A stretch of DNA of 64,000 nt from Dinoroseobacter sp049801095 (GTDB lineage Bacteria; Pseudomonadota; Alphaproteobacteria; Rhodobacterales; Rhodobacteraceae): assembly GCF_049801095.1 (NCBI RefSeq), contig NZ_JBNAGH010000008.1:1-64000 (forward strand). The letters run 5' to 3'. The notes under the pieces were generated by a model that saw nothing but the letters and a program-made list of their open reading frames with translations, did no database searches and was not told the DNA's origin. The stretch's first letter is position 1. Every line of letters begins with the position of its first letter. Shown here in pieces: positions 27,117-35,032 of the stretch. The translations under genes and the position numbers were made by a program.

Positions 27117-27776
27117 ATGCCGCCCCTGCCGCCTGATACCTACGCGCCGCCGCAAGAGCCCCTGCGCCTCATCCATGAGGACGCGCATCTTCTGCTGGTG
27201 GACAAGCCCTCCGGGCTCTTGTCGGTGCCCGGGCGCGGGCCCGAGCTTGCCGATTGCCTGCTGAGCCGGGTGCAGGCGGCCTTTCCCGATGCGCTGCTGG
27301 TGCATCGGCTGGACCGGGATACCTCGGGGCTGATGGTGTTCGCGCTGACGCCCCATGCCCAACGGCATCTGGGCCTGCAATTCGAGAAACGGCAGATGCG
27401 CAAGAGCTATGTGGCGCGGGTCTGGGGTGCGATGACCGAGAAGACCGGCACCGTGGATCTGCCCCTGATCGTGGATTGGCCGAACCGCCCCTTGCAGAAA
27501 GTCGATCACGAGACCGGCAAGCCCGCCGTGACCGATTGGCGGGTCCTGCGTGTCGGCGACGGCGAGAGCCGGGTGCGGCTGAGCCCCAAGACCGGGCGTT
27601 CGCATCAGTTGCGCGTGCATATGCAGTCTCTGGGTCATCCGATCCTCGGCGATCCGTTCTACGCCACGGGTCCCGCACGCGCCTTTCCGCGTCTGATGCT
27701 GCACTCGGAATCCCTGCGTCTGCGCCATCCGGAGGGCGGCGTGGGCATGACCTTCCGCGCGCCCGTGCCGTTCTGA
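27117..27776 (+). CDS. rluA: RluA-family pseudouridine synthase
   Basis: A 219-residue enzyme, the length of E. coli RluA, making pseudouridine in rRNA and/or tRNA. The catalytic aspartate is in HRLDRDTSGLMVFAL near residue 65; the downstream KxYxARVWG and RSHQLRVHMQSLGHPILGD stretches are family typical. I start at MPPLPPDTY (27117); longer frames read back through the divergent LysE gene. It has no N-terminal S4 domain, in line with RluA rather than RluC/D. Confidence 0.87.
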   Translation: MPPLPPDTYAPPQEPLRLIHEDAHLLLVDKPSGLLSVPGRGPELADCLLSRVQAAFPDALLVHRLDRDTSGLMVFALTPHAQRHLGLQFEKRQMRKSYVARVWGAMTEKTGTVDLPLIVDWPNRPLQKVDHETGKPAVTDWRVLRVGDGESRVRLSPKTGRSHQLRVHMQSLGHPILGDPFYATGPARAFPRLMLHSESLRLRHPEGGVGMTFRAPVPF

Positions 27777-28284
27777 GGCGAACAGTGTGGCTTGAAACCG
27801 CTCACCTTGCCGCTAGGTCATCAGCGATTCGTCGCTGATTCGAGACAAAAGGCCTAGATCGACTAGTGGCTGGGTGTCCTGCGGGCACAACATCTTGTTT
27901 TGCTACATCCGGGGGTTGTGTGCACCCGCAGAAACCGCAGTCGCTTTTTGCGATTCTCCGGAGCCATGTTACCGTTTTTTCACCAAGGCAATCATTGGGC
28001 CCTGGGGGGAAGTATTGAAGTGAGAAACGCTGCGGCGCGTGGGGCGTAGGGGGATGGTACGAGCCTACTGTTTTAGTCGCGTGTCGCAGCAATTTCTTCG
28101 ACCACATCCCGTCTGACGCGGTCTGTGCACCGCTCCCACGATCCGGAACCGAACCTTGCGCCCTGCGATCCGCGGGGCCGTTTTTCTGTCCGCGCACTGC
28201 GCATACAGGTCTGCGACCGCCTGTAGCTCTGTTTCCCGGAGGTTCCCCTTTCCGCGCCCTGTTGCAGCGGCTACAAGGTGCGTC
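27777..28284. other. 508-bp intergenic region before pgsA
   Basis: No gene recognised on either strand; open frames here lack codon bias and ribosome sites. It contains the UUCG hairpin at 27820-27839 and is more AT-rich in the middle than its surroundings. I found no tRNA-like fold and no clear sigma-70 pair. In related bacteria uvrC often precedes pgsA; it is absent here. Confidence 0.5.
27820..27839. terminator. Perfect 8-bp hairpin with TTCG loop after rluA
   Basis: ATCAGCGA-TTCG-TCGCTGAT is a perfect stem with the extra-stable UUCG tetraloop, 44 bp past the rluA stop. There is no T-run, so it may protect the 3' end or be a protein-binding site instead of an intrinsic terminator. Confidence 0.45.
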
Positions 28285-28950
28285 ATGCGCTGGACTATTC
28301 CGAATATGATGACCATCGCGCGGTTGCTTGCGGCACCCGCTGTGGCTGTCGTGTTTGCTCTGCTGCCGCGCCCGCTTGCCGATTGGGTGGCGCTGGCCTT
28401 GTTCATCGGCGCGTCCCTGACCGATTTTCTCGATGGCTGGATCGCGCGTGCCTGGGGGCAGACCTCGCGCTTTGGGGCGATGCTCGACCCGATTGCTGAT
28501 AAGGCCATGGTGATCACTGCGCTGGCCGTGGTCATGGCGCTGAGCGCGCTGGACCCGCTGGTGATGATCCCGGCGGCGGTGATCCTCTTCCGCGAGGTGT
28601 TCGTCTCGGGCCTGCGAGAGTTTCTGGGCGCGGATGCGAGTAAGCTCGCGGTGACGAAGCTCGCCAAGTGGAAGACCACCGCCCAGATGGTCTCCATCGC
28701 GGTGCTGATCGGGGCGATCGCCTTGGAATACATGCATCTTTCGGCCTTTGGCAGTCTGACCCGCGAGGCCTATCAGGCCGCGCTCGACAGTGGTCCGCAG
28801 GATTGGAACACGGTCTGGCTTTCGGCGGTGATCGGGGTGCCGGCGGCGTTTCTCGGGATGGCGCTCCTGTGGGTGGCGGCCGTCCTGACCCTGGTGACCG
28901 GCGCGGACTACTTCCTGAAATCCCTGCCCTTTTTGTCGGAGAAGCCATGA
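28285..28950 (+). CDS. pgsA: CDP-diacylglycerol-glycerol-3-phosphate 3-phosphatidyltransferase
   Basis: A 221-residue membrane enzyme that makes phosphatidylglycerol phosphate, the first step to phosphatidylglycerol. The CDP-alcohol phosphatidyltransferase motif DG-x2-AR-x8-G-x3-D-x3-D is seen as DFLDGWIARAWG followed by GAMLDPIADK. I start at MRWTIPNMMTIARLL. Its stop overlaps the moaD start (ATGA). Confidence 0.93.
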   Translation: MRWTIPNMMTIARLLAAPAVAVVFALLPRPLADWVALALFIGASLTDFLDGWIARAWGQTSRFGAMLDPIADKAMVITALAVVMALSALDPLVMIPAAVILFREVFVSGLREFLGADASKLAVTKLAKWKTTAQMVSIAVLIGAIALEYMHLSAFGSLTREAYQAALDSGPQDWNTVWLSAVIGVPAAFLGMALLWVAAVLTLVTGADYFLKSLPFLSEKP

Positions 28951-29198
28951 AACTTGACGTTCTCTACTTCGCCTGGCTGCGTGAGCGGATCGGCCTGTCG
29001 CAGGAGCGGATCGAGACCGACGCCAAGACCGTGGCCGACCTGGTCGCCGAGTTGCGCGCCCGGGAAGAGCGCTATGAGTTGGCTTTCTCGGACCTCTCGG
29101 CCATTCGCGTGGCCGTGGATCAGGACCTGACCGAGTTCGATGCGGATCTGTCTGACGCGCGCGAAGTGGCGTTCTTTCCGCCGATGACGGGCGGCTGA
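28947..29198 (+). CDS. moaD: Molybdopterin synthase small subunit MoaD
   Basis: An 83-residue ubiquitin-like protein that ends in the required Gly-Gly (PPMTGG), which carries the thiocarboxylate used to build molybdopterin. It overlaps pgsA by 4 nt and is followed 3 nt later by moaE. Confidence 0.92.
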   Translation: MKLDVLYFAWLRERIGLSQERIETDAKTVADLVAELRAREERYELAFSDLSAIRVAVDQDLTEFDADLSDAREVAFFPPMTGG

Positions 29199-29201
29199 GC
29201 C

Positions 29202-29645
29202 TTGACCGTGCGCGTGCAGGAGGCGCCCTTCGCGCCGGGGGCAGAGCTCGACTCCTTCGCCATGGGGCGGACGGATATGGGCGCAATCGTCAGCTTCACT
29301 GGGGTTGTGCGCGACCTGGCCCAAGGCGATCTCGACGTGATGGAGATCGAGCATTACCCGGGCATGACCGAGCGCGCGATTGCCAAGATCGTGGACGAAG
29401 CGATGACCCGCTGGTCCTTGGGCGATGCGCTGGTCATCCACCGTTATGGCCGCATGGGGCCGGGGGACCGGATCATGATGGTGGCCACGGCAGCCCCGCA
29501 CCGAGTCGATGCCTTTGCGGCGGCCGAATTCCTGATGGATTACCTGAAATCCCGGGCTCCCTTCTGGAAGAAGGAAATCACGGGCAGCGGTGCGGAATGG
29601 GTCGCAGCGACCGAGGAAGACGAGGCCGCGCTGACCCGCTGGTAG
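29202..29645 (+). CDS. moaE: Molybdopterin synthase large subunit MoaE
   Basis: A 147-residue protein of normal MoaE size. It starts with TTG at 29202, 3 nt after moaD, giving MTVRVQEAPF. Family parts include GAIVSFTGVVRD, the MEIEHYPGM segment and the C-terminal LKSRAPFWKKE carrying the conserved lysines. With MoaD it converts precursor Z to molybdopterin. Confidence 0.92.
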   Translation: MTVRVQEAPFAPGAELDSFAMGRTDMGAIVSFTGVVRDLAQGDLDVMEIEHYPGMTERAIAKIVDEAMTRWSLGDALVIHRYGRMGPGDRIMMVATAAPHRVDAFAAAEFLMDYLKSRAPFWKKEITGSGAEWVAATEEDEAALTRW

Positions 29646-29655
29646 GTGCCCCGCT

Positions 29656-29970
29656 CTAGCGTTCGAGCCGACTGCGCAGGTCCTGCGCCTCGGCGCGGGC
29701 TTCGCGCAACCCGTCCATGGCGGCGGCCAGCTCCGCTTCGGTCTGGGTCATGGCATTGGTCAACTCGCGCTCCCGCTGGGCCAGATGATCCAGGGCATCA
29801 TCCCGGGCTTCTTCGGCCTCATGGAGCGCCTGGGCCATGCTTTCCAGCTCCCCAAGCTCCGCCTTGGTCACCCGCGACAGGCGCGCAATGGCCCAATGGG
29901 TGAACCAGCCCAAGAGGAAGACCACGAACAGGATGACCGCCGTGGCGACGATGAATTCTGTCTGGTTCAT
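29656..29970 (-). CDS. Small membrane-anchored coiled-coil protein
   Basis: A 104-residue protein with one N-terminal membrane helix (about 8-28) and then a long charged helix (about 38-104) with heptad-like leucines, a likely coiled coil. It overlaps the end of the OmpA/BON gene by 4 nt, so it is translated with it and probably acts at the envelope too. No named family recognised. Confidence 0.75.
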   Translation of the reverse strand: MNQTEFIVATAVILFVVFLLGWFTHWAIARLSRVTKAELGELESMAQALHEAEEARDDALDHLAQRERELTNAMTQTEAELAAAMDGLREARAEAQDLRSRLER

Positions 29971-31826
29971 TCTGCGGGTCCTTCGCTTGGCTCGTCTGTC
30001 TCTCCGGGCGTGCGCACGGGCGGGGTTGGCGGCGTGAAGCTGATCCGCCGGTTCGCCTCGCGTCCCGCTGCCGTAGAGTTATCCGCAATCGGGGCCGCTT
30101 CGCCATAGCCGATGGCCACGAGGTTGCCCGTCAGAAGCCGCCGTTCCGCCAGCGCGGCCAGCACCGCATCGGCCCGGGCCTGGCTGAGATTGAGGTTCAT
30201 GCTCTCGCGGCCCTGATTGTCCGTGTGCCCGGCGATCTCAAACTGCACATGGGCGCAATCGGCCAGCACCTCGGCGATCCGGTCGATGATGCCCCGCGCC
30301 TCCGCTGCGATCTGCGATGAGCCTGGATCGAAGGTGATCTTGCCCTCGGCCTGAATCGCATCAATGCGGGCAAAGCACTCCTCTTCAGTGGGCAGGGCCG
30401 TGGCCGGATCGAGGATCGGGTCATAGCGCACGTCGAGACGCAGATCGGCCTCCTCCGGGATCCGCTGGGACAGAAGCTGCGCGACCTCGGCGGGCAGGCT
30501 TTCATCCCCCGTGCGTCCGGCCAGTCGCACGAAATCCGGCGAGACCGTGACCGAGCCATTGTGCAGATGACTGAGCGCCTCGACCGCGGCCAGCACGCGG
30601 ATCGACCAGCCCTCGGGCACCTCCGGCGCGATGGCGGTGGCGCTATAGACATTGTCCGCGCCAAAGAGCGCTTCGGCCAAGGCCGCGGTGACCTCCTTGC
30701 GGGTCTCGTCGGTCACATGGCCGCGCAACTGCACCAGCCCCTCGGGGCTGAGCGTGCCGGTAAAGCGCAAGCGTTCGGTCTCAAAAATGCCGGGGCGCGG
30801 GGCTTCGGGCTGGGCCAGCGCGCTGCTGAGCGAGAAGACCGCCGGCAGATCCGCGCCAAGCTCGGACGTGACGCGGTCAAAGAGGGCGCGGTTCGTGCCC
30901 ACCGCCCCGACAAGCGTGACATCCGCATCCGAGAGCGTGACGGTGCCGCCGCCCAGCTCGCCGATGGCCGCGATGCTGCGACTGGCCGCCGCCGCCCAAC
31001 TGGGGGAGGGTGCGCCAAGGCCTAGCCGGCAGGTCGTGTCCGCCGGTGCGCCCGCCGCGCGCGCCGCCTCTAGGATCCGATCCCGCGCGGCCTCGGTGTC
31101 GGCGGCGCAGGCGTCGAACCCGGTGCTGTCTTCGGTCTTGGTGAACCGCAGCAGGAAAGGGGTAATCGCCGGGCGCGGGGCCGAAATCTCCAAGGTTACG
31201 ATCAGGCCAGCCGGGGCCAATCGCGTCAGCCGGGTCTCCAGCGCCTCCTTGGCCTCCTGGCTGTCCACCAGGGCGCTCACATGCACCGCCTCGGCGGTCA
31301 CGCTGATCTTGGCGCGGGGCAGGCTGCGCGCGGTCTCCAGCGCGAAATCCACCGCGCCGAGCCAGCGCGTCGGCACCGGGAAATCCGCCGTTTCCACCAT
31401 GTTGGTGACCGGGCCCAGATCGCGCGTCCCGTCCGCCAGCAGATCCGTGCCCATGGCTGCGGGGACCAGCCCGATGATCGACAGGCCATCGGAGTTGCGG
31501 AGCAGCTCCAGCGAGAAGCGCGGCGGCGCGATCTCGGTCGCCTCGGCCACGTCCATGCCGTCGATGATCAGGTTCGGGGCCACCACATTGCCCACGGCGG
31601 ACAGGGCTGCAAAGCGCGCCGCCTCGTCGGGCGCGGTGCCCAGCACGGTCACGCGCAGCCCGTCGATCCGGGCCTGGGCAAACTCCGCCTCCGCTGTGGC
31701 GAGGGCGGTTTCCACCCCGGCCAGGGTGCGGGCCTCGACCTCGAGCACGATCGCCCGCGCGGCGAACCCGCTGGCCACGGCGGCACTGATCAGGGCGAGG
31801 GCGGGCAGAACTCTGCGCTTGGTCAT
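29967..31826 (-). CDS. OmpA-family envelope protein with BON-like repeats
   Basis: A 619-residue protein with an N-terminal membrane anchor or signal (about 5-25), a long middle part with BON-type repeats (for example GTVTLSDADVTLVGAVGTN and LSPEGLVQLRGHVTDET), and a C-terminal OmpA peptidoglycan-binding domain (about 500-600) with FDPGSSQIAAEA, FEIAGHTDNQG and LSQARADAV. It ends in a Pro/Glu-rich tail. The ATG at 31826 and a GTG two codons earlier are both possible starts. Co-transcribed with the coiled-coil protein; likely links membrane and cell wall. Confidence 0.85.
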   Translation of the reverse strand: MTKRRVLPALALISAAVASGFAARAIVLEVEARTLAGVETALATAEAEFAQARIDGLRVTVLGTAPDEAARFAALSAVGNVVAPNLIIDGMDVAEATEIAPPRFSLELLRNSDGLSIIGLVPAAMGTDLLADGTRDLGPVTNMVETADFPVPTRWLGAVDFALETARSLPRAKISVTAEAVHVSALVDSQEAKEALETRLTRLAPAGLIVTLEISAPRPAITPFLLRFTKTEDSTGFDACAADTEAARDRILEAARAAGAPADTTCRLGLGAPSPSWAAAASRSIAAIGELGGGTVTLSDADVTLVGAVGTNRALFDRVTSELGADLPAVFSLSSALAQPEAPRPGIFETERLRFTGTLSPEGLVQLRGHVTDETRKEVTAALAEALFGADNVYSATAIAPEVPEGWSIRVLAAVEALSHLHNGSVTVSPDFVRLAGRTGDESLPAEVAQLLSQRIPEEADLRLDVRYDPILDPATALPTEEECFARIDAIQAEGKITFDPGSSQIAAEARGIIDRIAEVLADCAHVQFEIAGHTDNQGRESMNLNLSQARADAVLAALAERRLLTGNLVAIGYGEAAPIADNSTAAGREANRRISFTPPTPPVRTPGETDEPSEGPAE

Positions 31827-31887
31827 GGGCACCAGGACGGTTGTAAAACGGTCCCCCGGTCCTACCGCCAGTGGCGCGCGGGTGCAA

Positions 31888-32856
31888 TCAGACCAGCAGC
31901 GTCACGGCGAGAAACAGCGCGAGAATGAGCCCCGTGTCGCGGTTCGAACGAAAGAGGCGCAGGCAGGTGCCCGGATCCTCGGTGTCGAGCTGGCGGAGCT
32001 GCCAGAGCATGTGCCAGCCAAAAGCCCAGACACCGCCCAGCCCGAGCGCGAGCGCCAGCGGCGCGCCCAGCGGGGCCAGGGCGGTGATCACCGCGCCGCC
32101 TGCGAGCACCGTGGCCGCGATCAGGAACCCGCCCAGCCAGCGCCGGGATTGCGCCCCGAAGAGCCGCGCGGTGGATTTCACCCCGATCAGCGCGTCATCC
32201 TCGGTGTCCTGATGGGCATAGATCGTGTCGTAGAACAGGGTCCAGGCGATCCCCGCCACATAGAGCAGCACGCTTGGCGCATCAAAGACCGTGCCCGTCT
32301 CCGCCGTCCAGGCCAGCAGCGCACCCCAGTTGAAGGCCAGGCCGAGGAAGACCTGCGGCCACCAGGTGAAGCGCTTGGCAAAAGGATAGATGCAGACCAG
32401 CGCGAGGGACCCGATCCCCAGCAAGATCGCGGGCAGGTTGAAGGTCAGCAGGATCCCGAAGGCCAGGAGCGACTGGATCACCATCCAGACCAGCGCGCCG
32501 CGCACGGTGACCTGCCCCGAGGGGATCGGCCGGGACCGGGTGCGCGCGACCTGCGCGTCATAGTCCCGGTCGGTGATGTCATTCCAGGTGCAGCCCGCCC
32601 CGCGCATCAGGAAGGCTCCAATCGCGCAGCCCATCAGGATCCACGCGGTACCGAGGTCGAACCCCTCCCCCGCCGACGCCCCCAAGAGCGCCGCCCACCA
32701 GCAGGGCAGCAGCAGAAGCCATGTCCCGATGGGCCGGTCCGCCCGGCTCAGGCGCAGATAGGGGCGCGTGGCCTCGGGCGCATAGCGGTCGACCCAGTTA
32801 TCGGGGGGGGCATCCGCAACGATGCCCGTGCCTTCGGTCTGCGCGTCGTTGCTCAT
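31888..32856 (-). CDS. ubiA: 4-hydroxybenzoate octaprenyltransferase
   Basis: A 322-residue UbiA-family membrane prenyltransferase of ubiquinone synthesis. The first Asp-rich motif is NDITDRDYD near residue 105 and the second DTIYAHQDTEDD near 220. About eight membrane segments. It is divergent from rsmE, only 27 bp between starts. The polyprenyl diphosphate it needs would be made by the synthase at 62230-63237. Confidence 0.92.
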   Translation of the reverse strand: MSNDAQTEGTGIVADAPPDNWVDRYAPEATRPYLRLSRADRPIGTWLLLLPCWWAALLGASAGEGFDLGTAWILMGCAIGAFLMRGAGCTWNDITDRDYDAQVARTRSRPIPSGQVTVRGALVWMVIQSLLAFGILLTFNLPAILLGIGSLALVCIYPFAKRFTWWPQVFLGLAFNWGALLAWTAETGTVFDAPSVLLYVAGIAWTLFYDTIYAHQDTEDDALIGVKSTARLFGAQSRRWLGGFLIAATVLAGGAVITALAPLGAPLALALGLGGVWAFGWHMLWQLRQLDTEDPGTCLRLFRSNRDTGLILALFLAVTLLV

Positions 32857-32883
32857 CGGATCAGCCCCTCATATGTTGCGGTC

Positions 32884-33642
32884 ATGTCGGCCGGAAAGAT
32901 CAGGCTCTATGTAGAGCACCCGTTGGGGGAGGGGCAAACGCTTGGTTTGTCGCGGGATCAGGCCCATTACCTGTTTGGCGTCATGCGGCGGAAATTGGGG
33001 GAGGTTGTGACCCTCTTCAACGGGCGCGATGGCGCCTGGGCGGCCGAGGTGGTCGAGGCGGGCAAACGTGGAGGCGTGCTGGCCGTGCAGGCCCAGACGG
33101 CGCCGCAACGGGATCCGCCGGATCTCTGGCTCTGTTTCGCGCCAATCAAGAAGGCGCGCACGGATTTCATCGTCGAGAAGGCGACCGAGATGGGGGCTGC
33201 GCGGATCCAGCCCGTGCAAACGGCTTTCACCAATGCCGAGCGCATCCGTCGTGACCGGTTGCAGGCCCATGCGGTCGAAGCGGCTGAGCAATGCGGCGGG
33301 ACTTTTGTGCCGCCGGTCGCCGATCTGACCTCGCTCGATGCGCTCTTGCGGGACTGGCCGGCAGACCGCCGGTTGATGTTCTGCGACGAGGCGCTGGCCT
33401 CCGATGACGCGCAACAGGCCGGTCCGGGCGTGTCCGCGCCCTCGTGCAGCGAGGGCGCCGCGGGGGCCCCCTGGGCGATCCTGATCGGTCCCGAAGGCGG
33501 GTTCTCCGACGCCGAGCGCGCGCGCCTGCGCGCCATGCCCCAGGCCGAAACGGTGCAGCTCGGCCCGAGGATCCTACGGGCGGATACGGCAGCGGTCGCG
33601 GCGCTGGCTCTCTGGCAGCAGCGCCTTGGCGATTGGCGCTGA
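32884..33642 (+). CDS. rsmE: 16S rRNA (uracil1498-N3)-methyltransferase
   Basis: A 252-residue SPOUT-fold methyltransferase of RsmE size. I start at MSAGKIRLYVEHPL (32884). Key parts are KATEMGAARIQPVQTAFT, ILIGPEGGFSDAERA and LGPRILRADTAAVAAL, the knotted SAM-binding C-terminus. It methylates U1498 of 16S rRNA. Between the catalytic parts there is a short Ala/Gly/Ser-rich insert (about residues 180-198). Confidence 0.92.
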   Translation: MSAGKIRLYVEHPLGEGQTLGLSRDQAHYLFGVMRRKLGEVVTLFNGRDGAWAAEVVEAGKRGGVLAVQAQTAPQRDPPDLWLCFAPIKKARTDFIVEKATEMGAARIQPVQTAFTNAERIRRDRLQAHAVEAAEQCGGTFVPPVADLTSLDALLRDWPADRRLMFCDEALASDDAQQAGPGVSAPSCSEGAAGAPWAILIGPEGGFSDAERARLRAMPQAETVQLGPRILRADTAAVAALALWQQRLGDWR

Positions 33643-33693
33643 GCGCAGCCTTCCCCTTCGTAAACCAACCTCTCAGTTCTTTTGGCGCGAAGC

Positions 33694-33722
33694 TTGACCG
33701 GTTTTTACAACTTGCCTAAAAT
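33694..33722 (+). promoter_or_regulatory. Sigma-70 promoter of the VPLPA-CTERM protein
   Basis: TTGACC (33694-33699), 17-bp spacer, TAAAAT (33717-33722), then a transcript start near 33729 and GGGAGGA before the ATG at 33756. This is the best housekeeping-type promoter in the window. Confidence 0.75.
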
Positions 33723-33755
33723 TTGACCATTACCAGTGCCCAGGGAGGACCCCAT

Positions 33756-34382
33756 ATGCCCCATTTCAACGTTTTTGCGACGATCGGAGCCCTCGCGCTG
33801 TCCGCGAGTGTCGCCCAAGCCGCGCCTGTTTCCCCCGTCAGCTATGACATGCTCAACGGTGAGACCGGGAGTTTTACCTATTTCGATGATACCTATAACG
33901 GCACGGTTTCCGGGCGGAACCTGAGCGGAGGAACCGGCGACCTGACCGATGGTGTGATCGCGGGATCGAACTGGAACTCCAATGGTCAGACCAGCTCAAC
34001 CCCCTATGTGGGCTGGGCGGGCGAGAACCCGCGCATCGCTTTCGTCTTCGACCAGGTCTATGATTTCAACTCGGCCACCTTCTATTTCGACCACTCGAAC
34101 CAAGGTGGGGTGGACCAGCCGGGAGCGGTTGCCATCAACGGGGACAGCGAAGCCGTACCTTTCCAGCCGGGCAGTGCGCCTTTCGCCTTTACCTATGACC
34201 TGACCGGGCAAATGACGGACACGCTGGTGGTGGATATCACCCGCACGGGCGGTTGGGTGTTCCTGTCCGAAGTGACCTTTGATGCCAATGTCTCGCCGGT
34301 CCCGCTTCCGGCCAGCGCGCTCCTGCTTTTGAGCGGTGTTGCGGGGCTCGGGGCCATGCGGCGCGCCAAACGACGGAGCTAG
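33756..34382 (+). CDS. VPLPA-CTERM sorted extracellular protein
   Basis: A 208-residue protein with a signal peptide (about 1-19, ending AQA) and a C-terminal sorting tail: VPLPASALLLLSG, a hydrophobic helix, and a basic end RRAKRRS. That is the VPLPA-CTERM tail used by the exosortase D system of Rhodobacterales. The middle is a Gly/Asn/Thr-rich beta domain without a recognised function. No exosortase is in the window. It has its own strong promoter and ribosome site, and a hairpin follows the stop, so it is a single-gene unit. Confidence 0.85.
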   Translation: MPHFNVFATIGALALSASVAQAAPVSPVSYDMLNGETGSFTYFDDTYNGTVSGRNLSGGTGDLTDGVIAGSNWNSNGQTSSTPYVGWAGENPRIAFVFDQVYDFNSATFYFDHSNQGGVDQPGAVAINGDSEAVPFQPGSAPFAFTYDLTGQMTDTLVVDITRTGGWVFLSEVTFDANVSPVPLPASALLLLSGVAGLGAMRRAKRRS

Positions 34383-34399
34383 ACCCGTCTTGTTGATTT

Positions 34400-34444
34400 G
34401 AACAGACCGAGCGCAGGCCGTAAAACGCCTGCGTTTCTCTGTTC
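34400..34444 (+). terminator. Two-tier hairpin between the VPLPA gene and the next gene
   Basis: Inner stem CGCAGGC (34412-34418) with GCCTGCG (34427-34433), followed by TTTCTCT. An outer stem GAACAGA (34400-34406) with TCTGTTC (34438-34444) can close around it. It lies 17 bp past the VPLPA stop and 10 bp before the next ATG, so it may terminate the first gene or shape the leader of the second. Confidence 0.5.
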
Positions 34445-34454
34445 AGGTGCGCCC

Positions 34455-34988
34455 ATGCCCTTTATCCGACCCGAGATAGCCACCAAGATGCGCGACTGGC
34501 GCGAGGTGCTGATCTGTATCGCTGTGCTGCTGCTCGGGCTCTGGATGACCCAGCAGCCCGGACCGGTGGTCAAGGGGGTGGGCCTCGTGGTCGCCCTGGC
34601 CGGGGGCGGGCTCGGCTTTGTGGCGGCCCGGCGCAAACGGTTCGCGGCCGAGGATGCCGCACCCGGTGTCGTGACGGTTGATGAGCGCGAGATCACCTAT
34701 ATGGGTCCGATTGCGGGCGGATCTGTCGATCTCGACACGCTTTCCGTGCTGCGCCTGCGCCGCCAGGGGGCGCGGCGGGTCTGGCTCTTGCAGACCGAAG
34801 ACGGCAATGCGCTGGCCATTCCCCATGGGGCGGCTGGCGAGGCAAAGCTCTTTGACGCCTTCGCGGCCCTGCCCGGGCTGCACATGCCTGGTCTTCTCGC
34901 AGCGCTGGAGGCAGCCGGGGATGGCTCGGTGATTGTGTGGCAGCGCACAATGGATCCCAAAGGCCTGCGCTTGACTTCTGGATCCTGA
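34455..34988 (+). CDS. Membrane protein of unknown function
   Basis: A 177-residue protein, MPFIRPEIATKMRDW, with two close membrane helices (about 15-33 and 38-55) and a cytoplasmic domain after them (VDEREITYMGPIAGGSVDLDTLSVLRL), which resembles small PH-like membrane-associated domains. Ribosome site weak. gshA starts 44 bp downstream. It shares a layout with the 142-residue protein at 39775-40203, which may be a distant relative. I do not recognise a named family. Confidence 0.65.
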   Translation: MPFIRPEIATKMRDWREVLICIAVLLLGLWMTQQPGPVVKGVGLVVALAGGGLGFVAARRKRFAAEDAAPGVVTVDEREITYMGPIAGGSVDLDTLSVLRLRRQGARRVWLLQTEDGNALAIPHGAAGEAKLFDAFAALPGLHMPGLLAALEAAGDGSVIVWQRTMDPKGLRLTSGS

Positions 34989-35032
34989 CGGGACACCCCG
35001 GTGTTAAGAAACGGCCTCGGAGAGGAGCCCCC

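Noticed and set aside
27802..29286. 494-codon minus-strand frame opposite pgsA and moaD
   Set aside because: Arg/Pro/Ala-rich mirror of coding sequence, with no start signal or domain.
30652..32883. Long plus-strand frame upstream of rsmE as an N-terminal extension
   Set aside because: It crosses the OmpA/BON and ubiA genes on the other strand and has Ser/Arg/Ala-rich non-domain content; RsmE is full length from 32884.
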